From contig JAYWGN010000023.1 of assembly GCA_043778255.1 (NCBI GenBank), positions 1 to 8,069 of the forward strand: a DNA stretch of 8,069 nucleotides, in the 5' to 3' direction. Positions 1-5,313 of the stretch are shown one piece after another; within the stretch, counting starts at the first letter, position 1; each line of letters opens with the position of its first letter. A program made the translations under genes and the position numbers. Source of the stretch: JAYWGN01 sp043778255 (lineage in GTDB: Bacteria; Bacteroidota; Bacteroidia; Chitinophagales; Chitinophagaceae). The notes below the pieces were generated by a model that saw nothing but the letters and a program-made list of their open reading frames with translations, was not told the origin of the DNA and did not search any database.

Positions 1-2
1 CT

Positions 3-95
3 GCCCAGTGCTTTAGGGTTATTTTTTTAGCGGTTATTTGGGTGGTGAGGGAAATTAAGGAATTAAGAAATGAAATAATTAATTTGATATATTAA
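3..95 (+). CDS. Possible 3' end of an upstream gene (partial)
   Basis: One frame is open from the left edge to a TAA at 93-95 and gives 30 residues. They begin with a hydrophobic stretch (FRVIFLAVIWVV) followed by a charged, helix-like tail (REIKELRNEI). That is how the last membrane helix and cytoplasmic tail of a membrane protein often look. The bases are richer in G than the AT-rich DNA that follows, which also fits coding sequence. Thirty codons can stay open by chance, and the 5' part lies outside the window, so no family can be named. Confidence 0.25.
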   Translation, partial: AQCFRVIFLAVIWVVREIKELRNEIINLIY

Positions 96-130
96 ACCAA
101 CTTGTTTATTTTATATTGCTTAATTTCAAA

Positions 131-146
131 TACCGTAATAACGGTA
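131..146. repeat. Small perfect dyad, 6-bp arms, 4-nt loop
   Basis: The arms TACCGT (131-136) and ACGGTA (141-146) are exactly complementary around AATA. There is no following T-run, so it is not a convincing terminator. It lies 114 bp upstream of the preferred start of the first complete gene and could be a protein-binding site, but a dyad this short may be chance. Confidence 0.4.
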
Positions 147-168
147 CAAGCAAGTGTAATTTTTAAGA

Positions 169-188
169 ACTGGGCAGAGCCCAGCTCT
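169..188. repeat. Two overlapping hairpins that exclude each other
   Basis: CTGGGC (170-175) pairs perfectly with GCCCAG (179-184). The overlapping AGAGC (176-180) pairs perfectly with GCTCT (184-188). The two stems share bases and cannot form together. A run of eight T lies at 197-204, about 8 nt after the second stem, which is rather far for a standard intrinsic terminator. In addition, ACTGGGCAG (169-177) is the exact reverse complement of CTGCCCAGT at 1-9. Confidence 0.45.
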
Positions 189-259
189 AGTGTTACTTTT
201 TTTTCATACACAAGTGATAACTTGGTAAAGTATTTAAATTTTTGATTAACATAAATAAA

Positions 260-883
260 ATGAAATTTATAAAATTTTCATATTGTATTATTCTCTCAAT
301 CAATTTTTCTTGTAGTGCCCAAGTTGTTAATAATACGATTACTCATAAACAAGCAATTGATTCGCTAAAAATTTATTTTTATCAGTTTAGTTTGAATAAT
401 GATACTTCGTATATTATTAAAGCTAATGATTTAATTAAAAATTTGGATGTAACAAATAAATCTCGTTATAAAACTTTAATTACTAATTTTAAATTACAAG
501 TTAATTTTATTTTAAATAAATATGATGATAGTTTGTTACTACTTGATTCACTTCGTAGCAGAAATGTTTATGAAGTAGACGAATTTGAATTTATGGAATG
601 TTATTTTAGTTTAAAGAAATACAAAGTAAATAAGGATAAAGTAAGGTTTGAAATAATATTTTCAAATTATATTGAAAAAATAATAAATATACTCTCTGAT
701 AATTCTACGTATTATGAAAGGCAGATTCTATCTATACGATATTATTTTCTTTTGTATGACGAATTTCAATCACGTGGTAAGTTCGATAATGCAAAAAATT
801 TGTTAGTCAATAAATTTAGTAAATTAAAAAACATAATAGACGAGGAAGTAATACAGTATAATAAAGCCCCTAACAAAAATTAA
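260..883 (+). CDS. Small exported protein or lipoprotein, unknown function
   Basis: I do not recognise the family. From the ATG at 260 the product has 207 residues; an in-frame TTG at 242 would add six, but the signal peptide sits better from the ATG. The N-terminus is a short signal: lysines at 2 and 5, a hydrophobic core over about 6-16, then Ser-Cys-Ser-Ala-Gln at 17-21. Cys18 could be the lipidated residue, although Asn at -3 is unusual for a lipobox; alternatively signal peptidase I could cut after Ala20. The mature part is rich in Asn, Lys, Ile, Leu and Tyr and looks helical. The pairing of LLLLDSLR with later short helices recalls tetratricopeptide-like folds, but no repeat is clear. 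The gene is visibly more AT-rich than gyrB or the helicase, with codons ending mostly in A or T. It has no partner gene on its strand and converges on rnhB. The reading frame is secure, the function is not. Confidence 0.75.
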   Translation: MKFIKFSYCIILSINFSCSAQVVNNTITHKQAIDSLKIYFYQFSLNNDTSYIIKANDLIKNLDVTNKSRYKTLITNFKLQVNFILNKYDDSLLLLDSLRSRNVYEVDEFEFMECYFSLKKYKVNKDKVRFEIIFSNYIEKIINILSDNSTYYERQILSIRYYFLLYDEFQSRGKFDNAKNLLVNKFSKLKNIIDEEVIQYNKAPNKN

Positions 884-885
884 AC

Positions 886-903
886 CTTAAAGAAATTTTT
901 AAG
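886..903. terminator. Weak bidirectional terminator candidate between convergent genes
   Basis: CTTAAA (886-891) and TTTAAG (898-903) form a 6-bp dyad with a 6-nt loop in the 21-bp gap between two convergent stop codons. The stem is almost all A and T, and there is no separate T-run beyond the loop, so position is the main argument. Confidence 0.25.
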
Positions 904-904
904 T

Positions 905-1477
905 TTATATATTAAAACTTTTGCGGTGGTGCATACATAAGCCATTTGCTGCAATTGCTTTTCTGTGTTCAAGTGTTCCATAGCCTTTGTTACTAGCCCA
1001 GTTGTATAATGGGTATTGGTGGTGTAGGTGCAGCATGTAAGCATCACGTTCAGTTTTAGCTAGTATACTTGCTGCAGCAATACTTGCATATAATCCATCG
1101 CCTTTTATAATAGTTTGGTGTGGTATATTGGGGTAATTAGTAAATCGGTTACCATCTACAATTATATATTGTGGTTGTGTTGCAAGTGCTAGTATAGCCC
1201 TGTGCATAGCCATTATACTTGCAGCTAGTATATTGGTACTATCTATTTCGGCAACGCTACTACTAGCTATTGCAAAGGCTATGGCATGTTTTTCTATTTC
1301 TACTCTTAACTCATTACGTTGTGTAGCAGTTAGTTTTTTGCTGTCGTTAATCCATTTGTTGTTGTAAGTACGAGGCAGTATAACTGCAGCAGCAAATACA
1401 GCCCCGGCATAGCACCCTCTACCAGCCTCATCGGTACCTGCTTCAAGTAATTTTTTTTGGTAATAAGGCAGCAGCAA
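905..1477 (-). CDS. rnhB: Ribonuclease HII
   Basis: RNase HII cuts the RNA strand of RNA-DNA hybrids and starts removal of single ribonucleotides misincorporated into DNA; it is a cytoplasmic, metal-dependent enzyme. I place the start at a TTG (1475-1477), giving 190 residues beginning LLPYYQKK. With this start the DEAGRG motif puts the acidic pair at Asp16-Glu17. The third catalytic residue is Asp108 (VDGN) and the fourth Asp127 (KGD), almost the same numbers as in the E. coli enzyme (16, 17, 108, 126). Also present are NDSKKL (44-49), SILAKTERD (137-145) and the C-terminal HHRKSF. The frame stays open upstream to ATGs at 1630 and 1648, but that adds 51-57 residues of hydrophobic, AT-rich sequence with no counterpart in the family. 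No other gene shares its strand nearby. Function is near certain; the start is likely but not proven. Confidence 0.93.
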   Translation of the reverse strand: MLLPYYQKKLLEAGTDEAGRGCYAGAVFAAAVILPRTYNNKWINDSKKLTATQRNELRVEIEKHAIAFAIASSSVAEIDSTNILAASIMAMHRAILALATQPQYIIVDGNRFTNYPNIPHQTIIKGDGLYASIAAASILAKTERDAYMLHLHHQYPLYNWASNKGYGTLEHRKAIAANGLCMHHRKSFNI

Positions 1478-1691
1478 ATTGTTGTTTGTAATTAAGTAAA
1501 TTAATATATTAATTAAAGTTACCGATTGATTATAAAAGCGGAATAATTTAGACTGTATTTTTATTAAAAAAATTGTGATTATAAAAGCTTTGAGGGTTTT
1601 TAAATGGCTAACATCCTCCAGTATTGCCATTAAATTAATTATATACAATAAGCTATGAATTATTAATAGTAGTTAGTATATTTATGTAACA

Positions 1692-2243
1692 ATGTTAAAC
1701 ATATCAAAACTTCCGAAACGACAAAAAATATTTGTTGGGCTTTCAACTGTAATAGGGTTGTTGTTGTATTTGTGTATCCATTATACATTAGTAAAGCAAG
1801 AAACTATAAATACGCTTATATTTATTTATAGCATCGGAATTCCTATTGTAATGTTATACTCCAACTTAATTATTGACTTAAATAGTAGTAATGTTTTCAG
1901 TATTTGGTTAGTACTTGCCATAACAATTTATGTAATTAGTTTACTTACATACAATACTGACATTTTTCTTATACAACGAAAAAGTACTTTTAATAAGCAT
2001 TCATTATTAAATAGTTGGCTTAGTAACTACTCAACTTCTGCTTTAAGATCTTTATTTTTATTTCTCCTAGTCTATTGGTTGGTTAATATGTTGTTTAACA
2101 AGAGAGGGTTGTATGTCATAAATACATTTAATCAATATAACTGGTACCACGATACAGCAAATCGTAATATTAAAGTATTTGATATTATCGTTAATGCAAT
2201 TTTATTTTTAGTAATAGTAGCTTCTGGTTTATTTGGTAAATAA
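1692..2243 (+). CDS. Five-helix membrane protein, unknown function
   Basis: The 183-residue product is not a family I recognise. Five hydrophobic stretches suggest membrane helices at about 13-33, 39-60, 67-87, 118-135 and 163-181. The N-terminus carries Lys6, Lys9, Arg10 and Lys12 just before the first helix, which favours a cytoplasmic N-terminus. A polar loop of about 30 residues (88-117) and another of 27 (136-162, with Tyr and Trp) separate the later helices. I see no catalytic motif, cysteine pair or transporter signature. The layout recalls small membrane-embedded domains of the RDD or DUF type, but nothing decides it. The gene is AT-rich, like the exported-protein gene on the far side of rnhB. 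It is divergent from rnhB; TATATTTA at 1677-1684, one base off TAnnTTTG, is a possible -7 box but lies only about 8 bp from the start codon. Confidence 0.72.
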   Translation: MLNISKLPKRQKIFVGLSTVIGLLLYLCIHYTLVKQETINTLIFIYSIGIPIVMLYSNLIIDLNSSNVFSIWLVLAITIYVISLLTYNTDIFLIQRKSTFNKHSLLNSWLSNYSTSALRSLFLFLLVYWLVNMLFNKRGLYVINTFNQYNWYHDTANRNIKVFDIIVNAILFLVIVASGLFGK

Positions 2244-2281
2244 CCTTTAACCATGGTACGTGCCTCCACCAACCACAATAC

Positions 2282-2300
2282 TATATCACGTTGTGATATA
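2282..2300. repeat. Perfect 8-bp inverted repeat, 3-nt loop
   Basis: TATATCAC (2282-2289) and GTGATATA (2293-2300) are exactly complementary around GTT. The dyad begins 39 bp after the stop codon of the membrane protein gene. It may end that transcript, although only ATTT follows, or it may be an operator-like site. Eight exact pairs with a tight loop are unlikely to be pure chance, but AT-rich DNA lowers that argument. Confidence 0.5.
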
Positions 2301-2345
2301 ATTTAAGGGTTAGCCATTAGGTAAAATGAGCAGCTGTACTTTCAT

Positions 2346-2449
2346 AAAGTTCCACATTGCTTCAAATGGCCAAGGGCTGCACTGCTTAGGCGGAACTCAC
2401 CGCCGTAGGCGGTAGTGGGAGCCGGGCAGTGTACAAAAGTTGCACAATG
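2346..2449. repeat. Near direct repeats bracketing the GC-rich hairpin
   Basis: AAAGTTCCACATTG (2346-2359) and AAAGTTGCACAATG (2436-2449) match at 12 of 14 positions and stand 90 bp apart, one on each side of the compound hairpin. Both are preceded within a few bases by TGTAC. Together with the higher GC content this suggests a discrete inserted or dispersed repeat unit, but only one copy is visible here. Confidence 0.4.
2378..2433. repeat. GC-rich compound hairpin with alternative pairings
   Basis: The outer arms at 2378-2385 (TGCACTGC) and 2426-2433 (GCAGTGTA) pair over 8 bp with one G-T wobble. Inside, ACCGCC (2399-2404) pairs perfectly with GGCGGT (2408-2413) over a 3-nt loop. The same CCGCC (2400-2404) can instead pair with an upstream GGCGG (2389-2393) over a 6-nt loop, because TAGGCGG occurs twice (2387-2393 and 2406-2412). 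The element could be a REP-like dispersed repeat, part of a small structured RNA, or a leftover of a mobile element. There is no flanking T-run, so it is not a terminator. Confidence 0.5.
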
Positions 2450-2488
2450 ATATGCTGGTGATAGCCCCAAAAATTAATTAACAATTAA

Positions 2489-2508
2489 TAATTAATAATT
2501 ATTAATTA
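2489..2508. repeat. 20-bp perfect all-AT palindrome
   Basis: The ten bases TAATTAATAA (2489-2498) are followed directly by their exact reverse complement. The palindrome sits in a longer tract of almost only A and T (about 2469-2510) made of TTAATTAA-like words. Low complexity explains much of the symmetry. Such tracts can be easily melted or bound by nucleoid proteins. Confidence 0.5.
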
Positions 2509-2661
2509 AAAAGTACTCAATACTAAGTGAAATTTTTTTGTATCGTTACTACTTATAATAACCCTTACTTAACTTGGGGATACAAAAACATAATATTTGT
2601 ACCTATTGTACATTGTAACGAAGCGCTATACACTAACACAGCAACTGTATGTACTACCCAC

Positions 2662-2693
2662 AAAAAAAAGCCAACATTGTGTAATGCTGGCTT
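2662..2693 (-). terminator. Intrinsic terminator after the small gene (and gyrB)
   Basis: Read on the minus strand, AAGCCAGCATT (2693-2683) pairs with AATGTTGGCTT (2678-2668) over 11 positions with a single G-U pair and a 4-nt loop, followed immediately by T continuing to 2662. That is a textbook intrinsic terminator. It lies 41 bp past the stop of the 66-residue protein gene. I see no comparable structure between that gene and gyrB, so it probably ends the transcript of both. Confidence 0.88.
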
Positions 2694-2734
2694 AATACTG
2701 TAAATTAGTTGAGTGTATTAGTACAAAACGTATA

Positions 2735-2935
2735 TTAAAAATTTTGCTTTGCTACGCCTTCTTTTATGGCTAATAAAGCTTTTTCGGCTCCCATTAGGCA
2801 TGTTAATTTGCTGCCTTTACCATCGTTGCCTTGTGCCATATAGCCGCCTCTTGCCGTTTTAGATATTACTGCATCAAGCATTACTACATTCTTCTCTTTT
2901 GTTTTTACGTTATAAGCCGTAATTGGTGTTGCCAT
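2735..2935 (-). CDS. 66-residue conserved-looking small protein, unknown function
   Basis: The product is short, soluble and basic, with an N-terminal beta-like half (MATPITAYNVKTKEK) and a helical C-terminus (about 49-62). The first half looks to me like the small zinc-ribbon-like proteins of the DUF5679 type: the pattern AY-x-VK-x-K, then a KTARGGYMAQG segment, then G-x-K in the same order. In those proteins cysteines occupy two Cys-x-x-Cys pairs. Here the matching places hold Asn9, Thr12 and an Asn-Asp-Gly-Lys turn, and the only cysteine is Cys46, so zinc binding is not expected. This relationship comes from memory and is an inference. The gene follows gyrB on the same strand after 95 bp with no terminator between, and has its own strong terminator downstream, so co-transcription is likely. 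Codon use resembles gyrB rather than the AT-rich orphan genes. It is probably a real gene. Confidence 0.82.
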   Translation of the reverse strand: MATPITAYNVKTKEKNVVMLDAVISKTARGGYMAQGNDGKGSKLTCLMGAEKALLAIKEGVAKQNF

Positions 2936-3030
2936 AATTGTATGTTTTTTGGGGTTAGTTTGTTTGTTTAAAATTAAGTATTAATGCTGTATTGTGTACC
3001 ATTAATTAATAACATTTGTGCATAAGTTGC

Positions 3031-5034
3031 TTATACATCTATTTTTGCATATTTGGCATGGGTTTCTATAAACTCTCGGCGGGGTGGTACTTCGTCGCCC
3101 ATTAGCATGCTAAATACACTGTCGGCTATTGCTGCACTTTCAATAGTTACTTGCTTCAAACTACGGTGTGCAGGGTTCATGGTGGTTTCCCATAGTTGCT
3201 CGGCATTCATTTCACCAAGGCCTTTGTAGCGTTGTATGTTCACACTATCTTCTTTACCACTGGCCATTCTTTCTACGGCTTTTTTACGGTCATCTTCGTC
3301 CCAGCAGTATTGGCTATCTTTTCCTTTTTTTACTAAGTATAGTGGTGGTTGGGCTATATATACATAGCCTTGCTGTACTAGCTCCTTCATATAACGGTAT
3401 ATAAAGGTGAGTATTAGTGTGCTTATGTGGCTGCCATCTACATCGGCATCGGTCATTATTATTAGCTTGTGGTAGCGGAGTTTGGTTATGTTGAGTGCCC
3501 TTGGGTCGTCGGGTGTGCCTACGGTTACACCTAAGGCGGTGTACATATTTTTTATTTCTTGGTTTTCGTATATGCGGTGCTCCATCGCTTTTTCTACGTT
3601 CAGTATTTTACCACGTAGTGGTAGTATAGCTTGGTAGCTTCGGTCTCGGCCTTGCTTGGCTGTGCCACCGGCACTATCTCCTTCTACCAAATATAATTCG
3701 CATTTTTCGGGGTCTTTTTCGCTACAATCGGCTAGTTTGCCTGGTAAGCCACCGCCAGTTAGGCCACTTTTTCGTTGTACCAAATCTCTTGCTTTACGAG
3801 CTGCTGCTCTGGCTTGTGCTGCAAGTATTACTTTGCTTATTATACTTCGGGCTTCTTTGGGGTTTTCTTCCAAAAACGACTCTAAGGCTCTGCCCAAGGT
3901 TGTTTCTACTACACCACTTACATCGCTGTTGCCTAGTTTTGTTTTTGTTTGTCCTTCAAATTGTGGTTCGGGTACTTTTACCGATATTATGGCACTTAAG
4001 CCTTCTCTAAAGTCATCGCCTTCTATTTCTACTTTTGCTTTTTCAAACAACCCATTTTTATCGCCATAGCTTTTAAATACTCTTGTAATTGCCCTACGGA
4101 AGCCTGTTACGTGGGTTCCACCTTCAATGGTATTAATATTATTTACATAACTGTAAATGTTTTCGCTGTAGCTATTATTGTAGGTAAGGGCAACATCTAC
4201 CACCACATTGCTTACTTGGTCGTGCCCTTCTACGGCTATTACATTGGGCAGTAGCGATGGGCGGCCGGCTGTACTATCCAGCATTTGTACAAACTCAGCA
4301 ATACCACCTTCGGAGTAAAAATCTTTTTTATATACCTTACCATCATCGTCCAATTCTCGTAAGTCGGTGAGGTCTATTTTTATGCCTTTGTTAAGGTAGC
4401 TGAGCTCTCTTAATCGGCCTTCTAATATTTCACGTTTGTATATTTTTTCGGTAAATATGGTATAGTCGGGCCAAAACTGTACCCTTGTACCTTGGTTGGC
4501 CGATGTACCAATTTCTCTTACAGCATATTGGGGTACACCTATGGCATATTCTTGTTCATATTTTTTGCCTTCACGCTCTACCGTTACCACAAGTTTGCTG
4601 CTTAGTGCATTAACACAACTTACACCCACACCGTGCAAACCACCACTTACTTTGTAGCTGCCTTTATCAAACTTGCCGCCGGCATGTAGTACCGTCATTA
4701 CTACTTCCAAAGCACTACGTTTTTCCTTGGTATGCATGGCTACGGGTATGCCTCGGCCATCGTCCTGTACGGTTATGCTATTATCTTCATTTATAGTTAC
4801 ACTAATATTTTTGCAATAGCCAGCTAGGGCTTCATCTATACTATTGTCCACCACCTCATACACTAAGTGGTGCAAACCCTTTACGCCAATATCGCCAATG
4901 TACATTGCGGGTCGTTTACGTACGGCTTCTAGGCCTTCGAGTACTTGTATGCTATCAGCACCATAATTGCCATTATTAGCAGCATTTTCCACCGTATTTT
5001 CAAGTGTAATTGTATGTGTTTCTTCGGGGTTCAT
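3031..5034 (-). CDS. gyrB: DNA gyrase subunit B
   Basis: GyrB is the ATPase subunit of DNA gyrase. With GyrA it forms an A2B2 enzyme that puts negative supercoils into DNA ahead of replication and transcription forks. The 667 residues show the whole family order. In the GHKL ATPase domain, Glu60 (YEVVDNSID) is the catalytic base, Asn64 binds magnesium, Asp92 in DDGRGIP contacts adenine, and GGLHGVGVS (131-139) is the ATP lid. The transducer domain follows (about 240-410). The TOPRIM domain has EGDSAGG (451-457) and DADVD (529-533), which hold the metal for DNA cleavage. The C-terminal QRYKGLGEMN (601-610) contacts GyrA. The length fits the short form without the large TOPRIM insert of enterobacteria. 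A ParE reading is possible in principle, but the motifs fit GyrB better; no second copy is in the window for comparison. It is divergent from the helicase gene and probably leads the 66-residue gene. Confidence 0.97.
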   Translation of the reverse strand: MNPEETHTITLENTVENAANNGNYGADSIQVLEGLEAVRKRPAMYIGDIGVKGLHHLVYEVVDNSIDEALAGYCKNISVTINEDNSITVQDDGRGIPVAMHTKEKRSALEVVMTVLHAGGKFDKGSYKVSGGLHGVGVSCVNALSSKLVVTVEREGKKYEQEYAIGVPQYAVREIGTSANQGTRVQFWPDYTIFTEKIYKREILEGRLRELSYLNKGIKIDLTDLRELDDDGKVYKKDFYSEGGIAEFVQMLDSTAGRPSLLPNVIAVEGHDQVSNVVVDVALTYNNSYSENIYSYVNNINTIEGGTHVTGFRRAITRVFKSYGDKNGLFEKAKVEIEGDDFREGLSAIISVKVPEPQFEGQTKTKLGNSDVSGVVETTLGRALESFLEENPKEARSIISKVILAAQARAAARKARDLVQRKSGLTGGGLPGKLADCSEKDPEKCELYLVEGDSAGGTAKQGRDRSYQAILPLRGKILNVEKAMEHRIYENQEIKNMYTALGVTVGTPDDPRALNITKLRYHKLIIMTDADVDGSHISTLILTFIYRYMKELVQQGYVYIAQPPLYLVKKGKDSQYCWDEDDRKKAVERMASGKEDSVNIQRYKGLGEMNAEQLWETTMNPAHRSLKQVTIESAAIADSVFSMLMGDEVPPRREFIETHAKYAKIDV

Positions 5035-5082
5035 AAGCTTTGTAATTAGGTTGTGCAGTTGAATATTTTATTATGGGTAAAA

Positions 5083-5095
5083 GTACAAAATTTAA
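5083..5095 (-). promoter_or_regulatory. Possible -7 promoter box for gyrB
   Basis: On the minus strand TTAAATTTTGTAC lies about 50 bp before the gyrB start. It resembles the Bacteroidota -7 motif TAnnTTTG but has three bases instead of two between TA and TTTG. No clear -33 TTG lies upstream. This is a position-based guess. Confidence 0.25.
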
Positions 5096-5161
5096 GTCGT
5101 TTTTTGGTATAATATTGTATGTTTTTATACATCTTTAATTAACAATTTGCAAAGGCAAAAT

Positions 5162-5188
5162 GGTTATGTAAATAATAGTAACATAACC
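5162..5188. promoter_or_regulatory. Operator-like dyad between gyrB and the helicase gene
   Basis: GGTTATGT (5162-5169) and ACATAACC (5181-5188) are perfect inverted 8-bp half-sites with an 11-bp spacer, so their centres are 19 bp apart, roughly two helical turns. This is the usual geometry of a site for a dimeric repressor or activator. It lies 128 bp before gyrB and 126 bp before the helicase ORF and could serve either gene. No regulator gene is nearby to suggest a ligand. Confidence 0.45.
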
Positions 5189-5194
5189 TACCAG

Positions 5195-5276
5195 TTATTA
5201 AAAATTTACTATTTATAAAAGTGAAAAAGTACATTTTATTAAAAATTTAATATTGACAAAAGTGAAAAAGTACATT
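5195..5276. repeat. Two tandem copies of a 41-bp repeat
   Basis: Units at 5195-5235 and 5236-5276 are directly adjacent, the same length, and identical at 38 of 41 positions; the differences are at unit positions 15, 20 and 22. The right part of each unit carries AAAAGTGAAAAAGTACATT without change. The three substitutions fall within eight bases, so the flanks are either better conserved or recently copied. The array ends 37 bp before the first possible helicase start codon. Forty-one base pairs is close to four helical turns, so proteins bound to each copy would face the same side. A single AAAAGTACA also occurs at 5079-5087, next to the putative gyrB promoter. Confidence 0.85.
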
Positions 5277-5313
5277 ATTAATAACTGAGTACAATAACCA
5301 TTACCTACTAACT

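Larger units (their letters stand above)
2244..2734. other. 491-bp gap with structured DNA and no supported gene
   Basis: The gap lies between the membrane protein gene and the end of the gyrB-small-gene unit. From left to right it contains a perfect 8-bp dyad (2282-2300), a GC-rich segment with a compound hairpin (2378-2433) bracketed by a near direct repeat (2346-2359 and 2436-2449), an all-AT palindrome (2489-2508), a T-rich stretch, three spaced copies of TTGTA(C/A) at 2597-2618, and a minus-strand terminator (2662-2693). The only small open frame starting with ATG in the GC-rich part (2326-2415, 29 codons) runs straight through the hairpin and ends in an Arg run, so I do not call it a gene. 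Confidence 0.6.

Noticed and set aside
1478..1648. A membrane anchor at the N-terminus of RNase HII
   Set aside because: The hydrophobic extension arises from AT-rich upstream DNA that happens to lack stops; the family does not carry such an anchor.
2326..2415. 29-codon ATG open frame in the GC-rich part of the long gap
   Set aside because: It runs through the compound hairpin and ends in a run of Arg created by the repeat itself, with no coding-like composition.
2309..2465. An integron attC site or tRNA in the GC-rich segment
   Set aside because: There is no paired core-site consensus at the ends, no T-loop signature and no cloverleaf; I found no tRNA elsewhere in the window either.
3168..4069. 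Plus-strand open frames opposite gyrB (3168-3404, 3656-4069, 3789-4010)
   Set aside because: They lie antisense inside a fully conserved gyrB, have low-complexity or hydrophobic translations, and show no motif of their own.
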